6,698 bases of DNA from DASVDE01 sp035558955 (lineage in GTDB: Bacteria; Actinomycetota; Thermoleophilia; Solirubrobacterales; 70-9). The notes under the pieces are model-generated. The model had not been told where the DNA came from. It did no database searches and saw nothing but the letters and a program-made list of their open reading frames with translations. The translations under genes were made by a program, and so were the position numbers. Below are positions 1 through 4,721 of this stretch, in pieces (position 1 is the first letter of the stretch; every line of letters begins with the position of its first letter). The stretch is from assembly GCA_035558955.1 (NCBI GenBank), contig DATMBX010000151.1, forward strand, positions 1-6,698, in the 5' to 3' direction.

Positions 1-379
1 CGCCGCGCTCGTTGTCCTCGGCCTTGAGGAAGTAGGGGAAGAGATCGTCCCAGGCCCAGCCGGCGATGCCCCAGTCGTCGTAGTCGCGACGGTTGCCGCG
101 GATGTAGACCATCGCGTTGGTCGAGGATGAGCCGCCGAAGACCTTGCCGCGAGGCAGGCCGATCCGCCGGCCGTTGCAGTTTGGCTCCGGCGCCGAGTCG
201 TAGTCCCAGTCGACCTCGGTGCGGGCCAGCTTCAGGTAGCCGAGCGGCACATGGATGTTCTGGTTGACGTCCGGCGGCCCGGCCTCGAGCAACAGCACGG
301 ACACATCCGGGTCTTCGGAGAGCCGCGCCGCGAGCACGCACCCTGCCGACCCCGCCCCGACGATCACGTAGTCGTACAT
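1..379 (-). CDS. GMC-family FAD-dependent oxidoreductase, N-terminal part (runs off the left edge)
   Basis: My translation of the minus strand from an ATG at 379-377 gives 126 residues before the window ends. Residues 1-32 are a Rossmann FAD-binding fold: beta strand YDYVIVGAG, the GxGxxG loop at residues 8-13 (GAGSAG) and an acidic strand end (LLLEAG, Glu32) that normally holds the ribose of FAD. Residues 77-101 match the first GMC signature, with the Gly-Gly-Ser-Ser-Ser-x-Asn core at 82-88 and the IRGNRRDYD segment. The family (choline dehydrogenase, glucose/alcohol oxidases) oxidises alcohols with FAD. The substrate cannot be told because the C-terminal substrate domain and catalytic His lie outside the window. 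A strong purine-rich ribosome site (AGGAGGAGG on the minus strand, about 383-393) sets the start. It lies 29 bases after the thioredoxin-fold gene on the same strand, suggesting co-transcription. Confidence 0.93.
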   Translation of the reverse strand, partial: MYDYVIVGAGSAGCVLAARLSEDPDVSVLLLEAGPPDVNQNIHVPLGYLKLARTEVDWDYDSAPEPNCNGRRIGLPRGKVFGGSSSTNAMVYIRGNRRDYDDWGIAGWAWDDLFPYFLKAEDNERG

Positions 380-408
380 CGCTCCTCCTCCTGGGGGACG
401 GAACGAGT

Positions 409-687
409 CTAAGCGCTCTCGGAGCCCTGAAAGAGCTGGCCGGCGCGGATTCTGGCCGCCATGTCCTTCGACTCTGCGCGGTAGGCGCTGCCGTCCTCGA
501 GCTCGATCGTCGGATACTTGTTCTGTCCCGACAGCTGCTTCAGCTCGTCGCGCTTGCCCGGCAGCAGGGGTCCCTTGACCACTTCGTACTCGATTCCCTG
601 CTCGTCGAGGGCCTTCTGCACTCGCCAGCAGGGATGCGCGTCGATCTTGACCCACATGGCGGAGCAGCGGTGGAGCTTGACTGCCAT
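409..687 (-). CDS. Glutaredoxin / GST N-terminal domain-like small protein
   Basis: A 92-residue single-domain protein with a thioredoxin-like fold. It has an N-terminal beta strand, an active-site-like turn followed by helix WRVQKALDEQGIEYE (residues 21-35), then a KYPTIEL strand with the cis-proline (Pro59) typical of glutathione-binding folds, then the acidic Glu-Ser pair (residues 72-73) that in GST/glutaredoxins contacts the glutathione amino group. The position of the usual C-P-x-C motif reads H-P-C-W (18-21), so the standard redox pair is absent; single cysteines remain at 8 and 20. A glutathione- or mycothiol-linked thiol transfer or binding role is plausible, but the substrate is unknown. 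An internal Met11 is an alternative start; Met1 is preferred because residues 2-8 form the first strand of the fold, although its ribosome site is weak. It is the first gene of a probable two-gene unit with the GMC oxidoreductase and is divergent from the DUF378 gene. Confidence 0.82.
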   Translation of the reverse strand: MAVKLHRCSAMWVKIDAHPCWRVQKALDEQGIEYEVVKGPLLPGKRDELKQLSGQNKYPTIELEDGSAYRAESKDMAARIRAGQLFQGSESA

Positions 688-761
688 CGGCGCACCCTAT
701 CCGCTTTCTCGCGACGCGTGCCACCGCGCTGTCGAGGCGTAACTGGAAGACGGTCGCCGGG

Positions 762-780
762 TAGTAAGATAGTAACTATC
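762..780. promoter_or_regulatory. Short palindrome plus direct repeat in the divergent promoter region of the DUF378 gene
   Basis: Positions 768-780 form a perfect palindrome, GATAGT-A-ACTATC. The element TAGTAA also occurs twice in direct orientation, at 762-767 and 770-775, with an 8-base period. The stretch is AT-rich against a GC-rich background and lies 14 bases before the Shine-Dalgarno of the DUF378 gene, in the only space between it and the divergent thioredoxin-fold gene. TAAGAT (765-770) could serve as a -10 element, but I see no convincing -35 partner. A transcription factor operator is the simplest reading; the regulator is not known. Confidence 0.4.
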
Positions 781-804
781 CGCATTATCTCCTAGGAGGA
801 GAAA

Positions 805-1038
805 ATGGAGACGATCAAGCGGTTTGAGCCCGTTGCTCTTCTGGTCATGGTGCTCGGCGCCCTCAACTGGGGCATGGTCGGGCTGTTCGACACGAACGTG
901 ATTTCCGACGTATTCGGGAGCGGCACGCTCACCGACATCGTCTACGTCGTGGTCGGCGCCTGCGGCCTCCTCTACGTCCCGAGGCTGCTCGAGAGCTTCC
1001 ACATCGGGGGGCACACGCCGCACCCGCGGGGCACCTGA
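805..1038 (+). CDS. DUF378 family small membrane protein
   Basis: A 77-residue protein with two hydrophobic segments, at about residues 9-27 (ALLVMVLGALNWGMVGLF) and 43-59 (IVYVVVGACGLLYVP). The A-L-N-W-G-M-V-G-L-F segment is the hallmark of the DUF378 family of small bacterial integral membrane proteins. The region between the helices is short and contains an Asp/Gly-rich turn. Function in this family is not established. The start is firm: AGGAGG (794-799) sits 5 bases before the ATG. The C-terminus ends in a Gly/His/Pro-rich tail that is probably cytoplasmic and not conserved. It is monocistronic, with a strong hairpin about 25 bases after the stop. Confidence 0.88.
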   Translation: METIKRFEPVALLVMVLGALNWGMVGLFDTNVISDVFGSGTLTDIVYVVVGACGLLYVPRLLESFHIGGHTPHPRGT

Positions 1039-1062
1039 GCAGGACAGGAAGGTGCGCGGTCG

Positions 1063-1086
1063 GACCGGGCCCCTTGGGGCCCGGTC
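1063..1086 (+). terminator. Hairpin terminator after the DUF378 gene
   Basis: A perfect 10-bp GC-rich stem, GACCGGGCCC (1063-1072) pairing with GGGCCCGGTC (1077-1086), closes a CTTG tetraloop. It begins 25 bases after the stop codon. The following bases (CTCGTTACT) are only weakly T-rich, as is common for terminators in high-GC actinobacteria. Confidence 0.72.
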
Positions 1087-1130
1087 CTCGTTACTAGCGA
1101 TCTCGCCGGGGGCGCCTCACATCTCCATGC

Positions 1131-1156
1131 GGAAATCCCGCCGGAGCGGGGTTTCC
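1131..1156 (-). terminator. Hairpin terminator for the minus-strand tRNA-Leu
   Basis: GGAAATCCCG (1131-1140) pairs with CGGGGTTTCC (1147-1156) around a 6-base loop: a 10-bp stem with one G-T wobble. It starts 5 bases beyond the 3' end of the tRNA on the minus strand, so it most likely ends that transcript. There is no T tract on the minus side. It could also back up the terminator of the DUF378 gene in the other direction. Confidence 0.6.
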
Positions 1157-1161
1157 TCTAG

Positions 1162-1247
1162 TGCGGCTGAATGGAGTCGAACCATCACGTCCCGTTAGGG
1201 ACACAAGGCCCTCAACCTTGCGCGTCTACCAGTTCCGCCACAGCCGC
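1162..1247 (-). tRNA. tRNA-Leu (anticodon GAG)
   Basis: The minus strand folds into a class II tRNA. The 7-bp acceptor stem is GCGGCTG (1247-1241) with CAGCCGC (1169-1163), and the discriminator is A1162. The D arm contains GGCGGAACTGGTAGACGC. The anticodon stem CAAGG/CCTTG encloses loop TTGAGGG, giving anticodon GAG at 1213-1211, which reads CUC and CUU. The long variable arm has a TCCC/GGGA stem, as expected for Leu, and the T arm contains GGTTCGACTCC. No CCA is encoded (next bases CTA), so CCA must be added by nucleotidyltransferase. ATTCTA at 1261-1266 (TAGAAT on the minus strand) is a good -10 element 13 bases upstream; no clear -35 is visible. The gene is divergent from lexA. Confidence 0.97.
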
Positions 1248-1294
1248 TCGAGGGCGGTTGATTCTAGATGTTCGGGTGTCAGCGGCTCGGTTCC

Positions 1295-1323
1295 TTGAAA
1301 GTGTCCGAGGGAGGCGGTAGCCT
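1295..1323 (+). promoter_or_regulatory. Candidate lexA promoter
   Basis: TTGAAA (1295-1300) and TAGCCT (1318-1323) are separated by 17 bases, a good housekeeping-sigma -35/-10 pair. The expected start of transcription, around 1329-1331, falls inside the SOS box at 1325-1338. A repressor bound there would block the promoter, which fits LexA autoregulation. Called from motif match and position only. Confidence 0.6.
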
Positions 1324-1324
1324 G

Positions 1325-1338
1325 CGAACAAGTGTTCG
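1325..1338. promoter_or_regulatory. LexA operator (SOS box)
   Basis: The sequence CGAACAAGTGTTCG is a near-perfect palindrome that matches the Gram-positive/actinobacterial SOS box CGAAC-n4-GTTCG exactly in both half-sites. It lies 41 bases before the lexA start codon and directly downstream of a -10 element, as in autoregulated lexA genes. Confidence 0.9.
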
Positions 1339-1379
1339 AACCAATGGATACCCGGCATGCGGGTGGGTGAGGGGGACCG

Positions 1380-1991
1380 ATGGACCTTGATCTGACCAAG
1401 CGCCAGAAGGAGATCTTCGACTTCATCGGCAAGTACGCCGCCAAGACCGGCTATCCGCCGACCGTGCGAGAGATCGGAAGAGCCGTCGGTCTGCACTCGT
1501 CTTCGACAGTGCATGCGCATCTCGCCAACCTGGAGAAGATCGGGCTGTTGCGCCGCGACCCCTCCAAGCCGCGGGCGATCGAGCTGCTGCTCGATAAGGC
1601 CAAGCGGACGATCCGGCCCGAGAGCGGATTGCCGCTGGTCGGCCAGGTCGCCGCGGGGGAGCCGATCCTCGCCGAGGAGAACATCGAGGAGTACATCGAG
1701 ATCCCCGACGTGATCGGCGGCGAGGACGGCGACTACATCCTCCGGGTCCGTGGCGAGAGCATGAAGGACGCCGGCATCTTCGAAGGCGACTACGTCGTCG
1801 TGCGGCCGGCCGACGAGGCTCCCAACGGCGAGATCGTCGTCGCCTTGATCGGAGAGGAGGCGACGGTGAAGCGCTTTTTCCGCGAGCCCGATCACATCCG
1901 CCTCCAGCCCGAAAACGAGGCGATGGAGCCGATCATCACCACCGAGGCGACAATTCTCGGCCGGGTGGTGGGCGTCTTCCGCAAGATCTAG
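1380..1991 (+). CDS. lexA: LexA SOS repressor / autoprotease
   Basis: A full-length LexA (203 residues) that represses DNA-damage genes and is inactivated by RecA-stimulated self-cleavage. Residues 1-70 are the winged-helix DNA-binding domain (LTKRQKEIFDFI start, recognition helix around SSSTVHAHLANLEKIG at 40-55, wing RRDPSKPRAIEL). The hinge carries the Ala92-Gly93 scissile bond in QVAAGEP. The S24 peptidase-type latch follows, with nucleophile Ser127 (RGESMKDAG) and general base Lys164 (ATVKRFF), and ends in GRVVGVFRKI. All catalytic residues are present, so it should be functional. The ATG is preceded by a GAGGGG ribosome site (about 1370-1375), and the N-terminus aligns with the family start. 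Its own SOS box lies upstream. rnpB follows on the same strand, separated by a hairpin. Confidence 0.98.
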   Translation: MDLDLTKRQKEIFDFIGKYAAKTGYPPTVREIGRAVGLHSSSTVHAHLANLEKIGLLRRDPSKPRAIELLLDKAKRTIRPESGLPLVGQVAAGEPILAEENIEEYIEIPDVIGGEDGDYILRVRGESMKDAGIFEGDYVVVRPADEAPNGEIVVALIGEEATVKRFFREPDHIRLQPENEAMEPIITTEATILGRVVGVFRKI

Positions 1992-2002
1992 GACACGCCG
2001 GC

Positions 2003-2050
2003 TTCCGCCTGCGGTTTATCCCTGCATGCCAGAGATAAATCGCAGCGGAA
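2003..2050 (+). terminator. Long imperfect hairpin between lexA and rnpB
   Basis: The arm at 2003-2020 (TTCCGCCTGCGGTTTATC) pairs with 2034-2050 (GATAAATCGCAGCGGAA). This makes about 17 base pairs with one bulged C and one G-T wobble around a 13-base loop. It starts 12 bases after the lexA stop. The stem is GC-rich at the base and AT-rich near the loop, and no T tract follows, so it is an unusual terminator. An mRNA 3' stabilising element for lexA is an equal possibility. Confidence 0.5.
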
Positions 2051-2063
2051 CGCCGATGGCGAG

Positions 2064-2069
2064 TACCAT
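2064..2069 (+). promoter_or_regulatory. Possible -10 element of the rnpB promoter
   Basis: TACCAT fits TAnnnT and lies 7 bases before the P1 5' strand of rnpB (2076), so transcription would start at the mature 5' end. No good -35 match is visible 17-18 bases upstream, where the lexA-side hairpin arm lies. Confidence 0.3.
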
Positions 2070-2073
2070 CGAA

Positions 2074-2440
2074 GGGCGGGTCGAACGGCCGCGGGGGGAG
2101 AGAAAACCCCTCGAGGAAAGTCCGGACACCGAAGGGCATGGCGGTGGGTAACGCCCACCCGGGGAAACCCGCGGGACAGTGCCACAGAAATACACAGCCG
2201 ATGGCGCGGCCACACGTGAGTCGCGTACAGGCAAAGGTGAAATGGTGCGGTAAGAGCGCACCGGCGCCGTGGTGACGCGGCGGCCAGGCAAACCCCGCCA
2301 GGTGCAAGGCCAAGCAGGACCGATTACCCGGCCCGGGTAGGTCCAGGTAGGCCGCAGGGTCGCTTCGGTGACCCCCCGAGGCTCCGGCCTCGGGAGACAG
2401 ATGGTCGTTCTCGACAGGATCCGGCTTACAGGCCCGCTAA
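2074..2440 (+). ncRNA. rnpB: RNase P RNA, bacterial class A
   Basis: The catalytic RNA of ribonuclease P, which matures the 5' ends of tRNAs. Universal core motifs occur in order: the P4 5' half GAGGAAAGTCCGGACACC (2113-2130), ACAGTGCCACAGAAAT (2175-2190), the P10/P11 block GGTGAAATGGTGCGG followed by TAAGAGCGCACC (2236-2262), the L15 loop GGCAAACCCC that pairs with the tRNA CCA end (about 2287-2296), and the P4 3' half ACAGGATCCGGCTTA (2414-2428). P1 forms between GCGGGTC (2076-2082) and GGCCCGC (2431-2437), which sets the ends to within a few bases. The L15 GGCAAACC is of interest next to a tRNA-Leu that encodes no CCA. The gene is followed 3 bases later by an intrinsic terminator. Confidence 0.97.
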
Positions 2441-2442
2441 GG

Positions 2443-2470
2443 AAAAGGCTCCCGCGAGGGGGCCTTTTCT
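2443..2470 (+). terminator. Intrinsic terminator of rnpB
   Basis: AAAAGGCTCCC (2443-2453) pairs with GGGGGCCTTTT (2458-2468) around a GCGA tetraloop: 11 bp with one G-T wobble. The A/T ends of the stem supply the T run TTTTCT. It sits directly after the rnpB P1 stem. Confidence 0.9.
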
Positions 2471-2570
2471 ATGGCGGGAGGAGGAGACAGGCGTTTTCCT
2501 GCGGCCCTTGGCGACTTCAGTCGTCGTGAGGATGGATCGGCCCGATGGCGAAGCAGCGCTTTTACAAAGG

Positions 2571-2601
2571 TTCACATAATTCCGTCTTAGCTTTTGCTAA
2601 T
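2571..2601 (+). promoter_or_regulatory. Candidate promoter for the riboswitch-controlled gene
   Basis: TTCACA (2571-2576) is a fair -35, and the AT-rich TTGCTAAT (2594-2601) offers a -10 at 17-19 base spacing. Transcription would then start at about 2607, just before the riboswitch aptamer. TTAGC-TTTT-GCTAA (2587-2600) is a small perfect inverted repeat over the -10 region and might be an operator. The preceding stretch, 2471-2570, shows nothing recognisable. Confidence 0.4.
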
Positions 2602-2608
2602 GTGCCGC

Positions 2609-2733
2609 GACCGCTGAGTCTCCGCCATATATCGCGGAGATCGGGGGACCCGTCAGTTGGGGCGAATCGCAGGCTTCTGCCGCGTAGCGCAGCTCTTTCA
2701 GCGCGAGCCCGTCAGCTAACCCCGTAAGCGCAG
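2609..2733 (+). promoter_or_regulatory. Cyclic di-AMP riboswitch (ydaO/yuaA type)
   Basis: The leader matches the highly conserved core of the ydaO/yuaA aptamer, which binds c-di-AMP and usually switches expression off. Elements in order: CCGCTGAGTC (2611-2620); a P2-like stem TCTCCGC/GCGGAGA (2620-2626 with 2634-2640); GGGGGACCC (2643-2651); TTGGGGCGAATC (2657-2668); a variable arm with GCAG repeats; CTCTTTCA (2693-2700); and the signature CCGTCAGCTAACCCCGTAAGCG (2709-2730, stated here as positions with key bases CCGTCAGCTAAC). P1 closes with CGCT (2612-2615) and AGCG (2727-2730). The Shine-Dalgarno AGGAAAGAG begins within 2 bases of P1, so ribosome access may be the controlled step; no separate terminator is visible. 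Known members precede cell-wall hydrolase and osmolyte genes, which fits the RlpA-like gene downstream. Confidence 0.9.
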
Positions 2734-2742
2734 GAAAGAGAA

Positions 2743-3255
2743 ATGAAGGCAGGCAGGCACCGCCACGGGCGGACAAGCAACTCACGACCGGAGCGCGCGA
2801 GCGGCGAGCGCTTCTGGCGCCGCATGCGCCAAGCGGCTCTGCTGGGCGCGATCGCGACAGTCGCCCTGACTGGCGTTTCGGCGCAGGCGTCTCCCGGCGG
2901 CGTTTCCAGCTTCACCGCGGACGCGGGGGCGAGCGCCAGCGGCCAGGACATCGCCTTCAGCCCGATGCGGGTCGCGGGCGCCACCTGGTACGGCCCCGGC
3001 CTCTATGGAAACCGCACCGCCTGCGGTCAGACCCTACGCCCCAACACGATTGGCGTCGCCCATCGCAAGCTTCCCTGCGGCACCACGGTCAAGTTCGCCT
3101 ACAAGGGTCGTTACCTGGTCACCAGGGTGATCGACCGTGGCCCGTATAGCCAGGGTCATGCCTGGGATCTGACCAACGGCGCCCGTGAGCTGCTCGGATT
3201 CGAGGGCTCGAACCAGGTCCGCTACGCGCTCGCGCTCAACTTCGCGCGACGCTAG
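2743..3255 (+). CDS. Secreted RlpA-like double-psi beta-barrel protein
   Basis: A 170-residue exported protein. Residues 1-30 are a long basic N-region, then a hydrophobic core (AALLGAIATVALTGVSAQA) with a likely signal peptidase I site after Ala49. After a Ser/Ala-rich linker comes a double-psi beta-barrel domain (about 79-168): the ATWYGPGLYGNRTACG entry, PNTIGVAHRKLPCGTTVKF, VTRVIDRGPYSQGHAWDLTNGA. This is the RlpA/expansin-like core. Asp131 in DRGPY corresponds to the conserved RlpA catalytic acid. The usual acidic residue after T-A-x-G is Gln96 here, so glycan cleavage is uncertain. Cys94 and Cys112 could form a disulfide. There is no SPOR or LysM domain. The protein is probably a cell-wall remodelling or binding protein. 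The ATG is fixed by AGGAAAGAG (2732-2740). The gene is under a c-di-AMP riboswitch, linking it to wall and turgor control. Confidence 0.88.
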   Translation: MKAGRHRHGRTSNSRPERASGERFWRRMRQAALLGAIATVALTGVSAQASPGGVSSFTADAGASASGQDIAFSPMRVAGATWYGPGLYGNRTACGQTLRPNTIGVAHRKLPCGTTVKFAYKGRYLVTRVIDRGPYSQGHAWDLTNGARELLGFEGSNQVRYALALNFARR

Positions 3256-3259
3256 GCAC

Positions 3260-3284
3260 AGCCGCTTCGGCCGCCGGGGCGGCT
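3260..3284 (+). terminator. Possible GC hairpin after the RlpA-like gene
   Basis: AGCCGC (3260-3265) can pair with GCGGCT (3279-3284), or alternatively GCCGC (3270-3274) with GCGGC (3279-3283) around a CGGG loop. It begins 5 bases after the stop. No T tract follows, so termination is only suggested. TACCCT (3284-3289) beyond it could be a -10 for the next gene. Confidence 0.3.
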
Positions 3285-3324
3285 ACCCTGGCGCGGGACG
3301 AATTTCTACGAGAGGAGCATGGGC

Positions 3325-4053
3325 ATGTCGAGGTCTTCGGATGGAGCTATCGCAACGCGCTCGACCGGGAAGCGCGGCCGGCTGGCGGCGATGGCGCTGG
3401 CGATGGGTGCCCTTGCTGTTCTGGTGGCTCTGGTTGCGAGCGCCGGCGCGGCGACGAGCTCCCGCACCACGATCGTGCTCGGCAGCACGGCGACCACTCC
3501 GGATCCCTCCTGCCCGGAGATGCCCTGCCAGGCGATCGGCAGCGTCACCGGCTTCCAGGTCAACAACGGGCAGGCGACGCTGCCTTTCCTCGTCCCGCGC
3601 AAGGGCAAGGTGACGGCCTGGACACTGGCCCTCTCCAAGCCGACCGGCCAGCAGCGCTCCTTCTTCAACGGCTTCTTCGGCACCCCGCCGGAGGCGCGCC
3701 TGGCGATTCTGCGCCGCATCGCGGGCACCAACCCGCCCCGCTACAACCTGCGCAGCCAGAGCTCGATCCGCGTGCTCAGCCCCTACCTGGGCCAGACCGT
3801 CAAGTTCGGCGCGTCGCTGAGAGTGGAGAAGGGCGACATCGTCGGCCTCACGGTGCCCACCTGGGCGCCCGCCTTCGCCCAGGGCCTGTCCGTCGACAAT
3901 ACCTGGCGCGCCAGTCGCGCCCCCGGCAAGTGCACCAACGCGACCGACGTCCGCCAGGGAGAGCCCCAAGCTCAAATCGGCAAACGCGCCACCTACGGCT
4001 GCCGCTACACAACAGCGCGACTGCTCTACACGGCCACTGTCGTCGAGGATTAG
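3325..4053 (+). CDS. Secreted protein of unknown function with four cysteines
   Basis: An exported protein of about 242 residues. A basic N-region is followed by a hydrophobic stretch (AAMALAMGALAVLVALVASAGA) with a likely signal peptidase cleavage near the ASAGAA sequence. The mature part is rich in short beta-prone segments and has four cysteines, in SCPEMPC near the N-terminus and in GKCTN and YGCRY near the C-terminus, so two disulfides are likely. The arrangement LGSTATTPDPSCPEMPCQ, GFQVNN, PRKGKVTAWTLALSKP, RVEKGDIVGLTVPTWAP, WRASR resembles a family of unnamed secreted proteins I associate with Solirubrobacterales. That recall is unverified. A beta-sandwich fold is inferred; no enzyme motif is seen. 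Two ATGs lie close together (3319 and 3325). The second is preferred because AGAGGAG (3311-3317) is 7 bases from it and only 1 from the first. It overlaps the convergent gene by 4 bases at its stop. Confidence 0.8.
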   Translation: MSRSSDGAIATRSTGKRGRLAAMALAMGALAVLVALVASAGAATSSRTTIVLGSTATTPDPSCPEMPCQAIGSVTGFQVNNGQATLPFLVPRKGKVTAWTLALSKPTGQQRSFFNGFFGTPPEARLAILRRIAGTNPPRYNLRSQSSIRVLSPYLGQTVKFGASLRVEKGDIVGLTVPTWAPAFAQGLSVDNTWRASRAPGKCTNATDVRQGEPQAQIGKRATYGCRYTTARLLYTATVVED

Positions 4054-4616
4054 GCGGCCGAGGGCAGAACCCTAGGCGTGGCCTGGTCTTTTGGGAGAGC
4101 GGCCGCGCTCGCGATCAGACTCTGGAACTCGTTGAGGGCCAGATGGCCTACCGCCTCGAGGATCTCCTCGTCGGACCAGCCGATCTCTCGCGCCTCTTCG
4201 TGAAGGTGGATCGGCGGTGGGCCGTCGGCGTCGAGGGCCTCCTTCAGGAAGGCGAGCAGCGCCGCCTCTCTGGGATCTCCTGAAGTGAAGCTGCGAGCCC
4301 GGGAAACCTCGTCGAGGCCGAGGCCGGCCTGGCGCGCGGACTTCGCGTGCTGGGCGACGCTGTAGGTGTCGTCGCGGTACTCGGCGACCGCCAGGGCGAT
4401 TCGCTCACGAGTGGCCTGGGGCAGGATCCCGCCTCGCAGCTCAGAGCGCATCCGGGTGTAGGCGCGGAGCACAGCGGGTGCGCCGGCAAGCACGCCGACG
4501 AACTTGGTCACGGCTCCGCCGGCCGCCTGGATGCTCTTGAGCAGGGGGGCGCTCTCGTCCGGGGCGGTCAACTCGTCGTGGATCTGAAACCTGCTGACTT
4601 CTGTTTTTACTGTCAC
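4050..4616 (-). CDS. Carboxymuconolactone decarboxylase / AhpD-fold protein lacking the redox cysteines
   Basis: A 188-residue all-helical protein of the CMD/AhpD superfamily. The family core runs from about residue 45 (GAPAVLRAYTRMRSELRGG) through LPQATRERIALAVAEYRDDTYSVAQHAKSARQAGL (65-99) to the second helical pair ending WSDEEILEAVGHLALNEFQ (147-165). The family active-site pattern E-x3-C-x2-C-x3-H reads Glu79-x3-Asp83-x2-Ser86-x3-His90: Glu and His are kept, but both cysteines are replaced. Alkylhydroperoxidase chemistry by a Cys pair is therefore not expected; a lyase or isomerase-like role, or a different activity, is possible. The start is a GTG (4616-4614) with a modest upstream GGAGAGACGAG. 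The C-terminal tail (PKDQATPRVLPSAA) looks unstructured. Convergent with and overlapping the secreted protein gene by 4 bases, and divergent from glnA. Confidence 0.85.
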   Translation of the reverse strand: MTVKTEVSRFQIHDELTAPDESAPLLKSIQAAGGAVTKFVGVLAGAPAVLRAYTRMRSELRGGILPQATRERIALAVAEYRDDTYSVAQHAKSARQAGLGLDEVSRARSFTSGDPREAALLAFLKEALDADGPPPIHLHEEAREIGWSDEEILEAVGHLALNEFQSLIASAAALPKDQATPRVLPSAA

Positions 4617-4692
4617 GTCGCTTCTCGTCTCTCCGGCTCGGCATCTGCGGAATCCCGCTTCACCAAGCCTTTAACTTGGCCTTTACTTTACT

Positions 4693-4721
4693 TTGGGCCA
4701 ATTACTTACAAGGAGTAAGTT
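4693..4721 (+). promoter_or_regulatory. Candidate glnA promoter
   Basis: TTGGGC (4693-4698) and TAAGTT (4716-4721) are 17 bases apart and point toward glnA. TATACC (4721-4726) is an alternative -10. This is the most AT-rich stretch of the window apart from the DUF378 leader. It would give an untranslated leader of about 130 bases, in which I recognise no riboswitch. Confidence 0.4.

Noticed and set aside
1212..1895. Minus-strand open frame of 227 codons
   Set aside because: It is antisense to lexA and runs into the tRNA-Leu gene; it has no recognisable domain. It reflects high-GC codon structure of lexA.
1936..2313. Minus-strand open frames over 1936-2313
   Set aside because: The region is the RNase P RNA gene on the plus strand; its secondary structure explains the sequence.
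2545..2727. 60-codon plus-strand frame before the RlpA-like gene
   Set aside because: It covers the riboswitch aptamer, whose conserved RNA core explains the sequence. No good ribosome site precedes it.
3283..3975. Minus-strand open frame of 230 codons
   Set aside because: It is antisense to the secreted protein gene, which has a proper ribosome site and signal peptide; this frame has neither.
4681..4695. CTTTA pentamer repeats as a CRISPR or phase-variable microsatellite
   Set aside because: Only two exact copies and one variant in a promoter region; too short for either interpretation.
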